The position numbers were made by a program, and so were the translations under genes. Positions 1 to 10,216 of a stretch of 64,000 nucleotides of DNA are shown in pieces. The notes beneath the pieces are model-generated. The model did not search any database. It saw nothing but the letters and a program-made list of their open reading frames with translations, and was not told the DNA's origin. This DNA is from Flavobacteriales bacterium (GTDB lineage: Bacteria; Bacteroidota; Bacteroidia; Flavobacteriales_F; PHOS-HE28), in contig JADJTW010000033.1 in NCBI GenBank assembly GCA_016710965.1, positions 62,001-126,000 of the forward strand, written 5' to 3'. Position 1 is the stretch's first letter. Each line of letters starts with the position of its first letter.

Positions 1-730
1 CGAGGATGCCATAGAGCAGCACGAGCACCAAGCCGAGGACCAGCAGGCTGAACATCACCTCATTGCCGCGCCATTTGAAGTGCTTGAACTTGAGGCTGGG
101 CAGTGGAAGCTCGCTCAGCATGAGGATGCCAAGAAGCATCGCCGCGATCATCTTCTGCACCGGATCCTCCATGAACATCCCGAACCGGCTGTGGAGCTCG
201 TTCGCTCCCGGGCCGTAGAAGACGCCGATGCCCCAAGGGATGCATCCCATCGATGCCCAGAACAGCGCATTCGCCGGAGTGGCCAAGCCGAGGAAACCCG
301 TGCTTTGCCGCGTGTCGATGTTGAACTTGGCAAGGCGCCAAGCGGAAGCGATGACGATCAGGAGGGCGCAAGCGATCGAGGCCCAATTTGGTTCGCCGAA
401 CAATTCCCCGGACGAAGAAGCCGCAGGTCCGGACTCCGCGTGTATGCTCGTAACGAGTTGAAGGGCTTCTAAAGGGCTGATCGCCGCGATGAATGCTGGC
501 GCCACTCCGAAAGTCACCATGTCCGCCAAGCTATCGAGCTGCGCCCCAAGTGGCGTTCCTCCTCCAAGCGCCCTTGCTGCCAACCCGTCCAACACATCGA
601 AAGCCGCCCCAGCGAACACCAGCCAACACGCCAGTGTTAGCTGTCCTTGGGAGGCCAAAAGGATGGAAGCGACGCCGCAGGATAGGTTCGCCGTAGTGAG
701 AATGTCGGGCAATCGGGGCAGGCGCGGCAT
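1..730 (-). CDS. pssA: CDP-diacylglycerol--serine O-phosphatidyltransferase (3' end outside window)
   Basis: The reverse strand stays open from an ATG at 730 to the left edge, giving 243 codons without a stop. Residues 48-70 carry the complete CDP-alcohol phosphatidyltransferase signature D-G-x2-A-R-x8-G-x3-D-x3-D (DGLAAR, then G62, D66, D70), which binds the divalent metal and CDP-DAG. Hydrophobic segments follow along the protein, as expected for this multi-pass inner-membrane enzyme that makes phosphatidylserine, the precursor of phosphatidylethanolamine. The early residues around PDILTTANLSCG match the usual start of bacterial PssA. The family is about 240-250 residues long, so only a few C-terminal residues should be missing. 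It is divergent from the PorV-like gene. PgsA is a possible alternative, but the N-terminus favours PssA. Confidence 0.85.
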   Translation of the reverse strand, partial: MPRLPRLPDILTTANLSCGVASILLASQGQLTLACWLVFAGAAFDVLDGLAARALGGGTPLGAQLDSLADMVTFGVAPAFIAAISPLEALQLVTSIHAESGPAASSSGELFGEPNWASIACALLIVIASAWRLAKFNIDTRQSTGFLGLATPANALFWASMGCIPWGIGVFYGPGANELHSRFGMFMEDPVQKMIAAMLLGILMLSELPLPSLKFKHFKWRGNEVMFSLLVLGLVLVLLYGIL

Positions 731-750
731 CGAACGGGGCCGAAGTTGGA

Positions 751-758
751 TAAATTTC
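751..758 (+). promoter_or_regulatory. possible -7 box for the PorV-like gene
   Basis: TAAATTTC lies 53 bases before the PorV-like start and differs by one base from the Bacteroidota -7 consensus TAnnTTTG. No well-spaced -33 TTG is visible, so this is only a candidate. Confidence 0.25.
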
Positions 759-811
759 GGGGCAATGATCGGGGCCACCCCTCGTTGCTAGCTGCGTCAA
801 CTACACACCGA

Positions 812-1913
812 ATGAAGACCGTGAGCCTGAAGGGAATGCGCAGCGCAATGATCGCCGTGGGAATGTTGGTGGCCTGGAAGGCCGCCGCACAGGATGCGCC
901 CAAGTACAGCAACGAGTTCCTAGCCATCGGCGTGGGAGCGCGTGCGCTGGGCATGGGCAGCGCCTATACCGGCGTGGTCAGCGACGTTACCAGTGGATAC
1001 TGGAACCCGGCAGGCTTGCTGGGCGTGAAGGGCGACCTGCAAGTGGGCGTGATGCACAGCGAGTACTTCGCGGGCATAGCCAAATACGATTACGTGGGCC
1101 TGGCCAAGCCGATCGATTCGGCGAGCACCATCGGCTTCACCTTCGTCCGCTTCGGCATCGACAACATCCCGAACACGATCGACCTGATCGACCCCTCGGG
1201 CAACATCGACTACGACCGCATCACCACCTTCAGCAGCGCGGATCACGCCTTCATCATCAGCTATGCGCGGAAGCTGAGCGTGCCCGGCTTGCAGGTAGGC
1301 GGCAACGCCAAGGTGATCTACCGGCGCGTGGGCGAGTTCGGCAAGGCTTGGGGCTTCGGACTGGATGCCGCCGCGAAGTACGACTTGGGCGAGTGGCGGC
1401 TGGGCGCGGTGGTGCGCGATGTCACCGGCACCTTCAATGCATGGAGCTACACGCTCGATCAGCGGACCATCGATGTGTTCACGCAGACCAACAATGAACT
1501 GCCGGTGAACAGCGTGGAGGTGACGCTGCCACGATTGATGCTGGGCGCTGCGCGCCAGTTCCGCTTCGGGCCCAAGTTCGGCCTGGTCGCTTCGGTTGAT
1601 CCTGGAGAACACCTTCGATGGCAAGCGCAACACCTTGGTGAAGAGCGATCTTGTGAGCACCGACCCGCGCCTCGGCTTCGAACTGGGCTATGCTGGCGTG
1701 GTCTTCGTGCGCGGTGGCATAAGCTATTTCCAGTACGTGCAGGACATCAGCGGCAAGGAGAAGCTGAGCATGCAGCCCAACATCGGTCTCGGCTTGAAGA
1801 TCAAGAGCGTGACGCTGGACTATGCGCTCACCGACATCGGTGACAACAGCGTGGCGCTCTACTCCAACATCTTCTCGCTCAAGTTCGACCTGTTCAAGAA
1901 GCCGGCCTCATGA
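812..1913 (+). pseudogene. PorV/PorQ-family T9SS outer-membrane protein, frameshifted
   Basis: An ATG at 812 opens a signal peptide (hydrophobic run ending AAA-Q) followed by the N-terminus typical of PorV/PorQ proteins (KYSNEFLAIGVGARALGMGS), and then a beta-barrel-like sequence with alternating polar and apolar residues. The frame breaks between about 1590 and 1605. The upstream frame runs on as unrelated sequence to 1843, while the expected C-terminus (LILENTFDGKRNT to KFDLFKKPAS) continues in the next frame to the stop at 1913. One extra base or two missing bases explain it. The stop overlaps the next ATG by four bases (ATGA), so the pair is translationally coupled. PorV proteins carry T9SS cargo to the cell-surface sortase. 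The order PorV-like then C25 peptidase suggests a PorV2/PorU2-type pair. A sequencing error and a true mutation cannot be told apart here. Confidence 0.75.
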
Positions 1914-4900
1914 AACGACTGCTACCGCTGCTCGTCCTCTTCGTGACCGCCCCCGCCGCTACGGCGCAGTGGACCTACGGCAATGAGTGGATCGACTTCG
2001 GCAAGCAGTATTGGAAGTTCGAGGTATTCAATACCGGCATCTATCGCATCGACTCAGCCGCGCTCGCCCAATCGGGCTTCCCGCAAGGTGTGGATCCGCG
2101 CCACTTCATGCTCTTCGGCCGGGAGAAGGAAGTGCCCATCCATGTGCATGGCGAGGCCGATGGCGTATTCAACACCGGCGACTACATCGAGTTCCAAGCC
2201 GATCGCAACAATGGTTGGATCGATGGTCGACAGTATCCATACCCTGCCGCCAATCCCAACCCGTACTTCAGCCTGTACAACGATACCATCTGCTACTTTC
2301 TCACGTGGGATGAGCAAGCGCCCGTGCGGCGGGTCTTTGCTTACGACAATACCGATTTCGATTCCTATACACCGGAGCCCTACCTCTTCGCCGAAGGGCT
2401 GCGTACCTACAGCGATTACTACTTCGTTGGCAAGATCGATCCCGGCTTGGGCGGACAAGTGGCGGTGACACCAGGCCTGATGATCGAGAGCGAGGGCTTC
2501 GGCGGCCAGCCCATTTTCGACACCGGTAGCAATCCTGCACCGCAGCAGGATCTTTTGATCCACACACCCGGCGCCTATACAGGCCCCGATGCCCCGACAG
2601 CGCACGTGACCGTGGGCGTTGCAACGCAGAGCAGCCAGGGCGGCGGCCAGCCCGACCACCACTTCCAGGTACGGCATGGCGCTGGCTATGCCAGCATCGG
2701 ATTCGATACCGTTTATGCAGGGACGCCGGCCATGCACCGCAGTTTCGACATGCCTGCGCTGGATGTAGGCTACTTCACGGCCCTACGCGTCCTCGGCATT
2801 CACGATCTCGGGGGCAGCATTGGCCCCAATTACCTCGAATGGCTCGTGCCCGCATACGCCAAAGTGCGTTACGCGCGACTGCCGATCATTAACGAGGGTG
2901 TTCCGGCGCGCATGTGGCTGCGCGGCGGAGGGGCATCATCACCTGCCCGTTTGAGCTTGACCTCCTTCCCCGGAACACCGATGATGTATGCTTGGGGCGA
3001 CACTGTGCGACGCATCCCTTTCACGGCATACAATGGTGCGTGGAACGCCATCGTTCCGCTCGATCCGATCAGTGACAGCACCCAACTCTACCTCTATCCG
3101 CAAGAGAGCATCGCAAGCATCACCGCGCTGCGACCCGTGAACGGAACGGGTTACTTCACCGATTTCTCGGCGATGGACATCGACTCCGCGATGCTCATCG
3201 TGGCGCACTCGAGCTTGATGAACGGCGCTACGCAATACGGGCTCTACCGGCAGAACGAGAGCGAGAACCAGTACAACACCATCGTCGTCGATGTTGAGCA
3301 GCTCTATGACCAGTTCGGCGGAGGGATCCCGAAGAATGCCGGTGCCATTCGCCAGTGGTGCCGGTACCTGTTGAATACCTGGAGCACGGATCCGAGGGCG
3401 CTCTTCCTGGTCGGCAAATCGGTGAACACCTGGCCCGCATTCTTCAGCAACCTGCCCGGGATCAGGCCCGATGCGAATGGTGCCTACGCTCGCACGCTGG
3501 TGCCTTCCTACGGATTCCCCAGCTGCGACCAGTGCTTCACAACCGGCCTCAACTTCGATAACAGGCGCATGGATATCCCAGTGGGCCGCTTGAGCGCGAA
3601 CACCGATCAGGATGTGATCAACTACCTGGACAAGGTGCGCGCTACAGAAGCACAAGCCCCGGCGTTGTGGCAGAAGAACGTTTTGCATTTCGCGGGTGGG
3701 CAGACGGAGCCGCAGGTGGAGCAGCTTGCCAGCTACCTGAACCAATACGCGTCGCTGGCCGAACAGCCCAGCATGGGCGCCCACACGGCGCTCTTCAAGC
3801 GCATGACTTCAGGGGTCATCAGCCCTTTGGAGCAGGCGCTCGCGGATAGCGTTCGCGAATACATCGAGGACGAAGGCGTTTCGCTCATGACCTTCTTCGC
3901 ACATGCTTACGCCGCCAATTTCGACATCACCATAGACGAACCGGAGAACTATGACTGGAACGGCAAGCACCCCATGGTGATCGGCAATTCCTGCTACATC
4001 GGGAACATCCACCTCAACGGTAGCGAGAGCGCCGGCGAGCAGTGGGTGCTCGAGCCCGATGCCGGCCCCATCGCCTTCATGGCCTCGGTGGATGTAGGCT
4101 ACATCAGCACATTGTACAGCTACACCTACGAGTTCTATCATAGCCTCAGCCAGCTCAATCACGGCGCCAGCATCGGCGAGCACATGAAGCACGCCGGTTT
4201 GCAAACGCAAGTGGCCTGGCCCACTGTTGCTGCGCAATGGTCCGCGCAGACCTTTGCATTGCAGGGCGACCCGACCCTCACCTTGGGCACGCACAGGCTG
4301 CCTGATTACTCAGTGCAGTATGATGAGGTCTTCTTCCAGCCCGCCACCGTCACTGCCGATGTGGACAGCTTCACGGTGGCGGTGGTGGTGAGCAACTTGG
4401 GCCGGGCCGTGGACGATGCCTTCAACATCGAATTGCTGCGCACCAATCCGGGCCTCGGTTCCGCTTCCATCAGCTACTTCGCCACGCTCGACCATGTGAG
4501 TTACCGCGATACGGCCTACTTCCGCGTGCCTACGCTGGGCTTCACCGGAGGGCAGGGCGTGAACCAGTTCCAGGTGCGTGTGGACCTGGAGCCGGACCAG
4601 GTGGATGAACTCGATGACGTCGCGAACAACGTCACAAGCACGGCGCTCTTCATCACCAGTGGTGATCTGGTTCCGGTCTATCCGTACGAGTTCGCCATCG
4701 TGCCCGATGAGGTCACGATCCTGAAAGCCAGTACCGGAGATCCGCTTGCGCCATTGCGCAACTACGTCTTCCAGATCGACACCACGGACCTCTTCAATAG
4801 CCCGCTGCTGGAGACTACGCTCATGCAAGCACCGGGTGGTGTGGTCAGCTGGCAGCCGTCATCGATCTATGCGATCAATGCCGTGCAGGACAGCACCGTC

Positions 4901-7060
4901 TTCTTCTGGCGCTGCAGCATAGACAGTGCGTCTTCCGGCAACAACGCTTACAACTGGTACGAGCGCTCCTTCCAGTATCTCAGCGGCAAGCGGGGCTGGG
5001 GCCAGGCACATTACTACCAGTTCAAGAAGGATGCTTATTCCGGCATCGTATACGACCGTCCTGAGCGTGATTTCGATTTCTACCAAGGCCTGCGCAACAT
5101 GAGCGCCAAGGTCACGGGCAATGTGGGCGGCCCCAACACGCTGTGGAAGATCGAGCTCGATCCCCAGGACTACGGTGGATGCGGCCCCGCGAGCTGGTAC
5201 GTAGGCGTTGTGGACCCGGCGAATTTCGAAGCCTGGGGCACCTACGGCTGCGCCGATAGTGGCAGTCCCTGCTACAATCAGGACCATCAATTCGGCAATG
5301 GTAACAATGGTCCGGCCTGTCGGCAGCGCGTGGAATACAGCTTCCACTTCGCCATGAACGATGCCGCGCAGCTTGCTGGCTTGCAGGATATGATGAACGC
5401 CTTGCCCTACGGCTTCCATCTTATCTTCTTCACCTGGCTGCACCTCGACAAGGACGGCATGGAGGCCAATGCGCCTACGCTCATGCCTTTCCTGGAATCG
5501 CTCGCCGGACCGGGCCTCGATTTCAGCGCCATACCGGACAGTGTGCCTTACATCTTCTATTTCCAGAAGGATGTGCCTGGCACTTTCCAAGGCATTGCGG
5601 GCGACAACATCAACAGTGTCATCGACCTGAGCGTGTACATGCCATCAGCCATTTCGCAGGGGCGGATCACCGCCGTGGATGCCGGGCCTGCGCAGCAGTG
5701 GCACGCGCTCTATTGGGACGAACGCCCGAGCGATGCGTCGGATACCACCTTCATAAAGGTCTTCGGCGTGCAGCCGGGCGGCGAGGTGGAACTGATGAAC
5801 CTGCCCAGCGCACAGGACAGCATGCCAACGCTGGGTGCGCTGGTAAGCGCTCAGCAGTACCCGATGCTTCGCTTGAAGGGCGATTTCAAGGACGGAGATC
5901 CCGTGGATGCCCAACCGGCGCAGATGAAACGATGGCAGCTCATCGCCAGCCCGGTCCCCGAATGCGCCATACACCCGCCATTGGGCTTGTTCAACGACCT
6001 GAACGGCTGGGCCGAGGGCCAGGATGCCGCCGTGGCCGTGGCGGTGCAGAACATCAGCGAGTTCGACATGGACAGCCTGCTCATCGCCGCGTGGGTGGTG
6101 CATGGCAGTACGCGAACGCGGGTGCATTACGAAGTGAACCAGCCCCTGCCTGCGGGTGCCTGGGTGATGGACACCGTGCATTTCAATACCCTGGGCTTCG
6201 GCGGGCTGAACGCCTTGGTGATCGAGGCGAACCCGATCGATACGACCACCGGTGCCTACCATCAACTGGAGCAATACCACTTCAACAACATCGCGCAGTG
6301 GCAGTTCGAGGTGGAACGCGACCTGGAGAATCCCATCCTCGATGTCACTTTCGACGGCACGCACATCCTCGACGGCGATATCGTTTCGGCCAGGCCCGAG
6401 ATCCTCATCAGCCTCGATGACGAGAACACCATCCGCCTGCTCGATTCGCCACAGGACACGGCCAGCTTCAAGGTCTTCCTCATCAGTCCCGGCCAGACCG
6501 TGGCCAAGCGGATCTGGTTCCGCGATGCGATGGGCAACGAGGTGCTCCAGTTCATTCCGGCGGGCGGCCCGCAGAACGTGGCCCGCATCTACTACCGGCC
6601 GCAGTTCGTTACCGACGGCGACTACTGCCTGGTGGTGCAGGCCAATGACCTGAGCAACAACATCAGCGGAGACAATGACTACAAGGTGTGCTTCGAGGTG
6701 ATCAATCGGAGCACGATCACCGAAGTGCTCAACTACCCGAACCCCTTCACTACCAGCACCCGTTTCGTGTTCACCGTCACCGGCAGCGAGCCGCCCAGCG
6801 ACATGCGGATACAGATCCTTACCGTTACCGGCCGCGTGGTACGCGAGGTGAAGACGCACGAACTGGGTCTCTTGCGGGTGGGCCGCAACATCACCGACTA
6901 TGCATGGGATGGCACCGATGAGTTCGGGGACCGCCTTGCACGGGGCGTGTATCTCTACCGCGTGATCGCACGCCTGAACGGCGAAGAGATCGAGGTGCGC
7001 GAGACTGAGGCCTCGCAGTATTTCACCAAGGGCTTCGGCAAGATGTACCTGCTGCGCTGA
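1910..7060 (+). CDS. C25-family cysteine peptidase, putative T9SS sortase (PorU2-like)
   Basis: This 1,716-residue secreted protein starts with a signal peptide (LLPLLVLFVTAPAATAQ). A gingipain-type C25 peptidase core spans roughly residues 430-800. The likely catalytic dyad is His665 in FFAHA and Cys695 in GNSCYIG, thirty residues apart and much like the spacing in gingipains. Long beta-rich Ig-like regions follow, including a CARDB-like part near residues 820-920. The C-terminus (from NYPNPF near 1605) is a FlgD-like/T9SS type-A sorting fold ending in KMYLLR. PorU, the known T9SS sortase, is about 1,100-1,300 residues, so this is a longer relative. Its tight coupling to a PorV-family gene supports a role in cargo sorting at the cell surface, but a secreted protease is the alternative. 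Confidence 0.75.
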   Translation: MKRLLPLLVLFVTAPAATAQWTYGNEWIDFGKQYWKFEVFNTGIYRIDSAALAQSGFPQGVDPRHFMLFGREKEVPIHVHGEADGVFNTGDYIEFQADRNNGWIDGRQYPYPAANPNPYFSLYNDTICYFLTWDEQAPVRRVFAYDNTDFDSYTPEPYLFAEGLRTYSDYYFVGKIDPGLGGQVAVTPGLMIESEGFGGQPIFDTGSNPAPQQDLLIHTPGAYTGPDAPTAHVTVGVATQSSQGGGQPDHHFQVRHGAGYASIGFDTVYAGTPAMHRSFDMPALDVGYFTALRVLGIHDLGGSIGPNYLEWLVPAYAKVRYARLPIINEGVPARMWLRGGGASSPARLSLTSFPGTPMMYAWGDTVRRIPFTAYNGAWNAIVPLDPISDSTQLYLYPQESIASITALRPVNGTGYFTDFSAMDIDSAMLIVAHSSLMNGATQYGLYRQNESENQYNTIVVDVEQLYDQFGGGIPKNAGAIRQWCRYLLNTWSTDPRALFLVGKSVNTWPAFFSNLPGIRPDANGAYARTLVPSYGFPSCDQCFTTGLNFDNRRMDIPVGRLSANTDQDVINYLDKVRATEAQAPALWQKNVLHFAGGQTEPQVEQLASYLNQYASLAEQPSMGAHTALFKRMTSGVISPLEQALADSVREYIEDEGVSLMTFFAHAYAANFDITIDEPENYDWNGKHPMVIGNSCYIGNIHLNGSESAGEQWVLEPDAGPIAFMASVDVGYISTLYSYTYEFYHSLSQLNHGASIGEHMKHAGLQTQVAWPTVAAQWSAQTFALQGDPTLTLGTHRLPDYSVQYDEVFFQPATVTADVDSFTVAVVVSNLGRAVDDAFNIELLRTNPGLGSASISYFATLDHVSYRDTAYFRVPTLGFTGGQGVNQFQVRVDLEPDQVDELDDVANNVTSTALFITSGDLVPVYPYEFAIVPDEVTILKASTGDPLAPLRNYVFQIDTTDLFNSPLLETTLMQAPGGVVSWQPSSIYAINAVQDSTVFFWRCSIDSASSGNNAYNWYERSFQYLSGKRGWGQAHYYQFKKDAYSGIVYDRPERDFDFYQGLRNMSAKVTGNVGGPNTLWKIELDPQDYGGCGPASWYVGVVDPANFEAWGTYGCADSGSPCYNQDHQFGNGNNGPACRQRVEYSFHFAMNDAAQLAGLQDMMNALPYGFHLIFFTWLHLDKDGMEANAPTLMPFLESLAGPGLDFSAIPDSVPYIFYFQKDVPGTFQGIAGDNINSVIDLSVYMPSAISQGRITAVDAGPAQQWHALYWDERPSDASDTTFIKVFGVQPGGEVELMNLPSAQDSMPTLGALVSAQQYPMLRLKGDFKDGDPVDAQPAQMKRWQLIASPVPECAIHPPLGLFNDLNGWAEGQDAAVAVAVQNISEFDMDSLLIAAWVVHGSTRTRVHYEVNQPLPAGAWVMDTVHFNTLGFGGLNALVIEANPIDTTTGAYHQLEQYHFNNIAQWQFEVERDLENPILDVTFDGTHILDGDIVSARPEILISLDDENTIRLLDSPQDTASFKVFLISPGQTVAKRIWFRDAMGNEVLQFIPAGGPQNVARIYYRPQFVTDGDYCLVVQANDLSNNISGDNDYKVCFEVINRSTITEVLNYPNPFTTSTRFVFTVTGSEPPSDMRIQILTVTGRVVREVKTHELGLLRVGRNITDYAWDGTDEFGDRLARGVYLYRVIARLNGEEIEVRETEASQYFTKGFGKMYLLR

Positions 7061-7117
7061 CGCCAGTAGAGCCTTCGTTCCGGTACGTGCCTGCACCGGA
7101 TACATTCGCCGTCGCCC

Positions 7118-8782
7118 ATGCCAACCCGTGCCCGTATCGTCCTTTGGTCTGTTGCCAGCGGTGCGTTGTGGGCACTGGCATGGCCTGCCATCGGTGGTGT
7201 CACATGGCTCGCCTTCGTGGCCTGGCTCCCCTTGCTCCACGCCGAGCGTCTTCACGAGAACCGCACGAAGGAGCGGCATCGGTCCTTCTTCCCGTATGTG
7301 CTCGTGGCCACCTTCATGTGGAACCTTTCGTGCTCGTGGTGGTTCTATTGCGTGAGTGAACCGCTGGCGACAAAGCTCATCAGTGTGGGCGCGCCGGTCC
7401 TCGTGAATACGCTGCTCATGGCCGTGCCGTGGTGGCTCAAGAGGCTCGTTCAAAAGTCGCATGGCGCGCAAGTGGCCGGTTATGCGTTCATCCTGTTCTG
7501 GCTCGCGTTGGAGCGGCTCCATCATGACTGGGACTTGCAATGGCCGTGGTTCTCCATCGGCAATGTCTTCGGAACAAGGCCGGCCATGGTGCAGTGGTAC
7601 GAGTACACCGGCATGCTGGGAGGCTCGCTCTGGGTGCTGCTCGCGAACCTTGCGATCGATCGATCCATCACCACTTGGCGCTCGAAGGGACGCGCGCGAA
7701 CGGGTACCGCGCTTACTGCGCTTTGCATTGTGGTTGTTCCGTTCTGCGCATCGGTGTGGCGCTTCGTGACCTATGGTGCCGATCGGGGCATGGCAACGGA
7801 GGTCGTGATCGTGCAGCCCAACATCGATCCCTACACGGAGAAGTTCGGCGGAGTGGACCCCTTGGACCAGTTGGAGCGGATGCTCGCGCTGGCGGAGATG
7901 CGCATCACCGGCAACACGCGCCTTGTAGTCTTTCCGGAGACCGCTCTGCAGGAAGCTGCCACGGTCGACATGTCCCAAGGTGGAATGCGGTTCAACGGAT
8001 TGTGGGAGAATGACCTGGAGGCATCGCGCAGCGTGATGCGCTTGAAGGCTTTCCAGGAAAAGCACCCGGGGACCGCCATGCTATGCGGCATGAACAGCGA
8101 TCGCTGGTTCCGTGGCGGGCCGTTGCCCGAAGCAGCGCGTCCCTTCGGGGACGGCAGGCATTGGTATGAAGCATACAACGCAGCGCTGTGGATGCCCGCC
8201 CAGGGCGCGGTGGTGAGCTATCATAAATCGAAACTGGTGGCCGGTCCTGAAACAATGCCGTTCGAGGAGGTGCTCGGCCCGCTCGGCGATCTGGCGCTGG
8301 ATTTGGGCGGTACAACCGGTACGTTGGGCCAGCAGGAGGAACGCAGCGTGCTCCGCGATCCTTCCAGTGGACTTGCCATCGCACCGGCGATCTGCTACGA
8401 GTCTGTCTTCGGGGAGCACGTAGCCGCGCATGTGCGCAATGGGGCCAACCTCATCGCCATCATGACGAATGACGGATGGTGGGATGATTCGCCCGGCTAT
8501 CGGCAGCACCTCGCGTTCGCCTCCTTGCGCGCCATCGAAACGCGGCGGTCCGTGGTGCGCTCGGCAAACACGGGCATTTCCTGCGTCGTTGATCAACGCG
8601 GTATCATCCACGGAGCAACAACGTGGTGGGAGCCCGCCGCGCTGCATGCCACGGTCTTCGCCAACGACCGGATCACCTTCTTCACGCGCTATGGCGACAG
8701 CATCGGTCGAGTGGCCACGTGGTTCGCCGTCCTCGTACTGGCAATGTCCTTGGTGCGCCGGTACCGCCAGCGATCAGCGTAG
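7118..8782 (+). CDS. lnt: apolipoprotein N-acyltransferase
   Basis: Lnt adds the third acyl chain to the N-terminal cysteine of lipoproteins at the inner membrane. The N-terminal 235 residues are a series of hydrophobic helices, followed by a nitrilase domain beginning at VVIVQPNIDPY. All three residues of the catalytic triad are present: Glu274 in VFPETAL, Lys370 in YHKSKLV and Cys426 in AICYES. A final membrane helix closes the protein near residue 535. Its 554 residues fit the family (about 510-550). The downstream gene on the opposite strand overlaps its last nine bases. The window encodes several lipoprotein substrates, for example the DsbD-like and Wza-like proteins. Confidence 0.93.
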   Translation: MPTRARIVLWSVASGALWALAWPAIGGVTWLAFVAWLPLLHAERLHENRTKERHRSFFPYVLVATFMWNLSCSWWFYCVSEPLATKLISVGAPVLVNTLLMAVPWWLKRLVQKSHGAQVAGYAFILFWLALERLHHDWDLQWPWFSIGNVFGTRPAMVQWYEYTGMLGGSLWVLLANLAIDRSITTWRSKGRARTGTALTALCIVVVPFCASVWRFVTYGADRGMATEVVIVQPNIDPYTEKFGGVDPLDQLERMLALAEMRITGNTRLVVFPETALQEAATVDMSQGGMRFNGLWENDLEASRSVMRLKAFQEKHPGTAMLCGMNSDRWFRGGPLPEAARPFGDGRHWYEAYNAALWMPAQGAVVSYHKSKLVAGPETMPFEEVLGPLGDLALDLGGTTGTLGQQEERSVLRDPSSGLAIAPAICYESVFGEHVAAHVRNGANLIAIMTNDGWWDDSPGYRQHLAFASLRAIETRRSVVRSANTGISCVVDQRGIIHGATTWWEPAALHATVFANDRITFFTRYGDSIGRVATWFAVLVLAMSLVRRYRQRSA

Positions 8783-10105
8783 CACGATCCGCCGGGCCAT
8801 GGGTCCTTCGGGTCCATCGAAGCGCACGGTGTAAACGCCGAAGGCGATCCCTTCAGTCGGGATCGACAACGTGTTCTGGCCCGTTGCGAGGGGGACGTTG
8901 GCGGCATTCCAGATCTCCTTGCCAGCAGCGTCGAAGAGCCGTACCAGATGCACTTGGTCGCTCGCTGTCTCAACCAGTACATTCAGGATACTGCCGCCGT
9001 CCCATGCGGTAACGATATGCGTTCGTCCGGTGCGCGAGCAACTCGTTGCGGCTATCTCGCTTAGCTGCCTCGAGCCGTCAGCGTCCACTTCCATTACGCG
9101 GTAGTAACCTGTGTTCAATGGCCGGTTGTCGATGTAGCTGTAGTCGATCAGGCTCATGCTCTGGCCCGCTGCTGTCACCTGTCCGATGGTCTCGAACGTG
9201 ATGCCATCGACACTTCGTTGCACATCGAAATGGTCGGATCCGTTCTCGCTGGCCGTGCTCCATGAGATCGCTACGCGGCCATCGATGCATTGCGCATCGA
9301 ACCGCACTAGTTCCACGGGCAATGGTTGCAGGATGTTGCTCAGTGTCCACGAGCGGAAGAAATGGCCCGCTGGTACATCCACCGCAGTAACACTATTCAC
9401 CGCTCCCGCTGCCCAAGTGCCAGCAGGCCAGTAATCGCCCCACATATTGCCGTTCGGGTTGAAGCGTTGCGCGCCGACAACGGACGCTCCGGTGATGGCA
9501 TTGCCCGTACGCACATCACCGATGACCGCTCCTGGGTCATAGGTGAATCCCAGCCGGACCGTCGGCTTGGCGGTGTAAGCAAAGCCCGCGGCGTAAGGGT
9601 CGATCTCCCAGAACCGGTCCACCACGTTGTCCGAGTTGTTCAGCGGCGAACCCACCCAGTAGTTGAACATGTGGGTAACGTCGCTGGGCCGGTAGGTGTC
9701 GTTGTTCCAATTGACGGGCCCCACCGTGCCGTAGTTGAACGTGCTGAATGCAATGGATGCGGTGGCATCATTGGACCCGGCGGTGGTAACCTCGTATGTG
9801 AAAGGCATCTTCACGCCGTTGGCGGTGGTGAAGGGCACGGTGTACACCCCGGTGCTGTTGCGGATCTGCCAGCGGATGCGATTGAATTCGCCCTCACTGC
9901 GGATGTTGCCGCCGGTGCCCAAGGTCTGAAGCGCGGTGGTGGCAGGGTTCTCCAACACCACCCACGCGCCATTGTCAATGCGCACCCAGGCGTTGTTGTT
10001 GATCACCAACCGCGCTTGTGAGACTCCGGTCAGGGGTATCATCAGGCCGGAGCCCCACAAGGCGATCGAGGCGATAAGCGTAAAGCGGGGTTTCATTGAA
10101 GGCAT
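8774..10105 (-). CDS. secreted protein with T9SS type-A sorting domain
   Basis: The protein has 443 residues with a signal peptide (TLIASIALWGSGLMIPLTGVSQA). The middle part is rich in Gly, Asn and Thr and in beta strands, with no enzyme motif I recognise. From about residue 285 (VELVRFDAQCIDGRVAISW) it has the fibronectin-like segment that often precedes Bacteroidota sorting domains. The C-terminus (SILNVLVETASDQVHLVRLFD to RIVLR) is a T9SS type-A sorting domain. It should be exported through the outer membrane and attached to or released from the surface. A second ATG at 10096 is an equally possible start. It converges on lnt with a nine-base overlap. Confidence 0.75.
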   Translation of the reverse strand: MPSMKPRFTLIASIALWGSGLMIPLTGVSQARLVINNNAWVRIDNGAWVVLENPATTALQTLGTGGNIRSEGEFNRIRWQIRNSTGVYTVPFTTANGVKMPFTYEVTTAGSNDATASIAFSTFNYGTVGPVNWNNDTYRPSDVTHMFNYWVGSPLNNSDNVVDRFWEIDPYAAGFAYTAKPTVRLGFTYDPGAVIGDVRTGNAITGASVVGAQRFNPNGNMWGDYWPAGTWAAGAVNSVTAVDVPAGHFFRSWTLSNILQPLPVELVRFDAQCIDGRVAISWSTASENGSDHFDVQRSVDGITFETIGQVTAAGQSMSLIDYSYIDNRPLNTGYYRVMEVDADGSRQLSEIAATSCSRTGRTHIVTAWDGGSILNVLVETASDQVHLVRLFDAAGKEIWNAANVPLATGQNTLSIPTEGIAFGVYTVRFDGPEGPMARRIVLR

Positions 10106-10120
10106 CCTTGTCCGATAGAC

Positions 10121-10128
10121 GAAAGATA
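10121..10128 (-). promoter_or_regulatory. possible -7 box for the T9SS cargo gene at 8774-10105
   Basis: On the reverse strand TATCTTTC, one base from TAnnTTTG, lies 15 bases before the start codon at 10105. This implies a very short leader. Confidence 0.35.
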
Positions 10129-10216
10129 GGGCGAAGGATGTCGCCTCCTCTTGCGAAGATGCCGTCGACGGCCTTCGACATAAGGGACCGCCGGTGGGAA
10201 TACCTTGGCCGCCTGC

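Noticed and set aside
5645..8065. An 806-codon reverse-strand frame over the C25 peptidase and lnt
   Set aside because: Both forward genes have conserved motifs throughout. The reverse frame reads as low-complexity Arg/His/Ala sequence.
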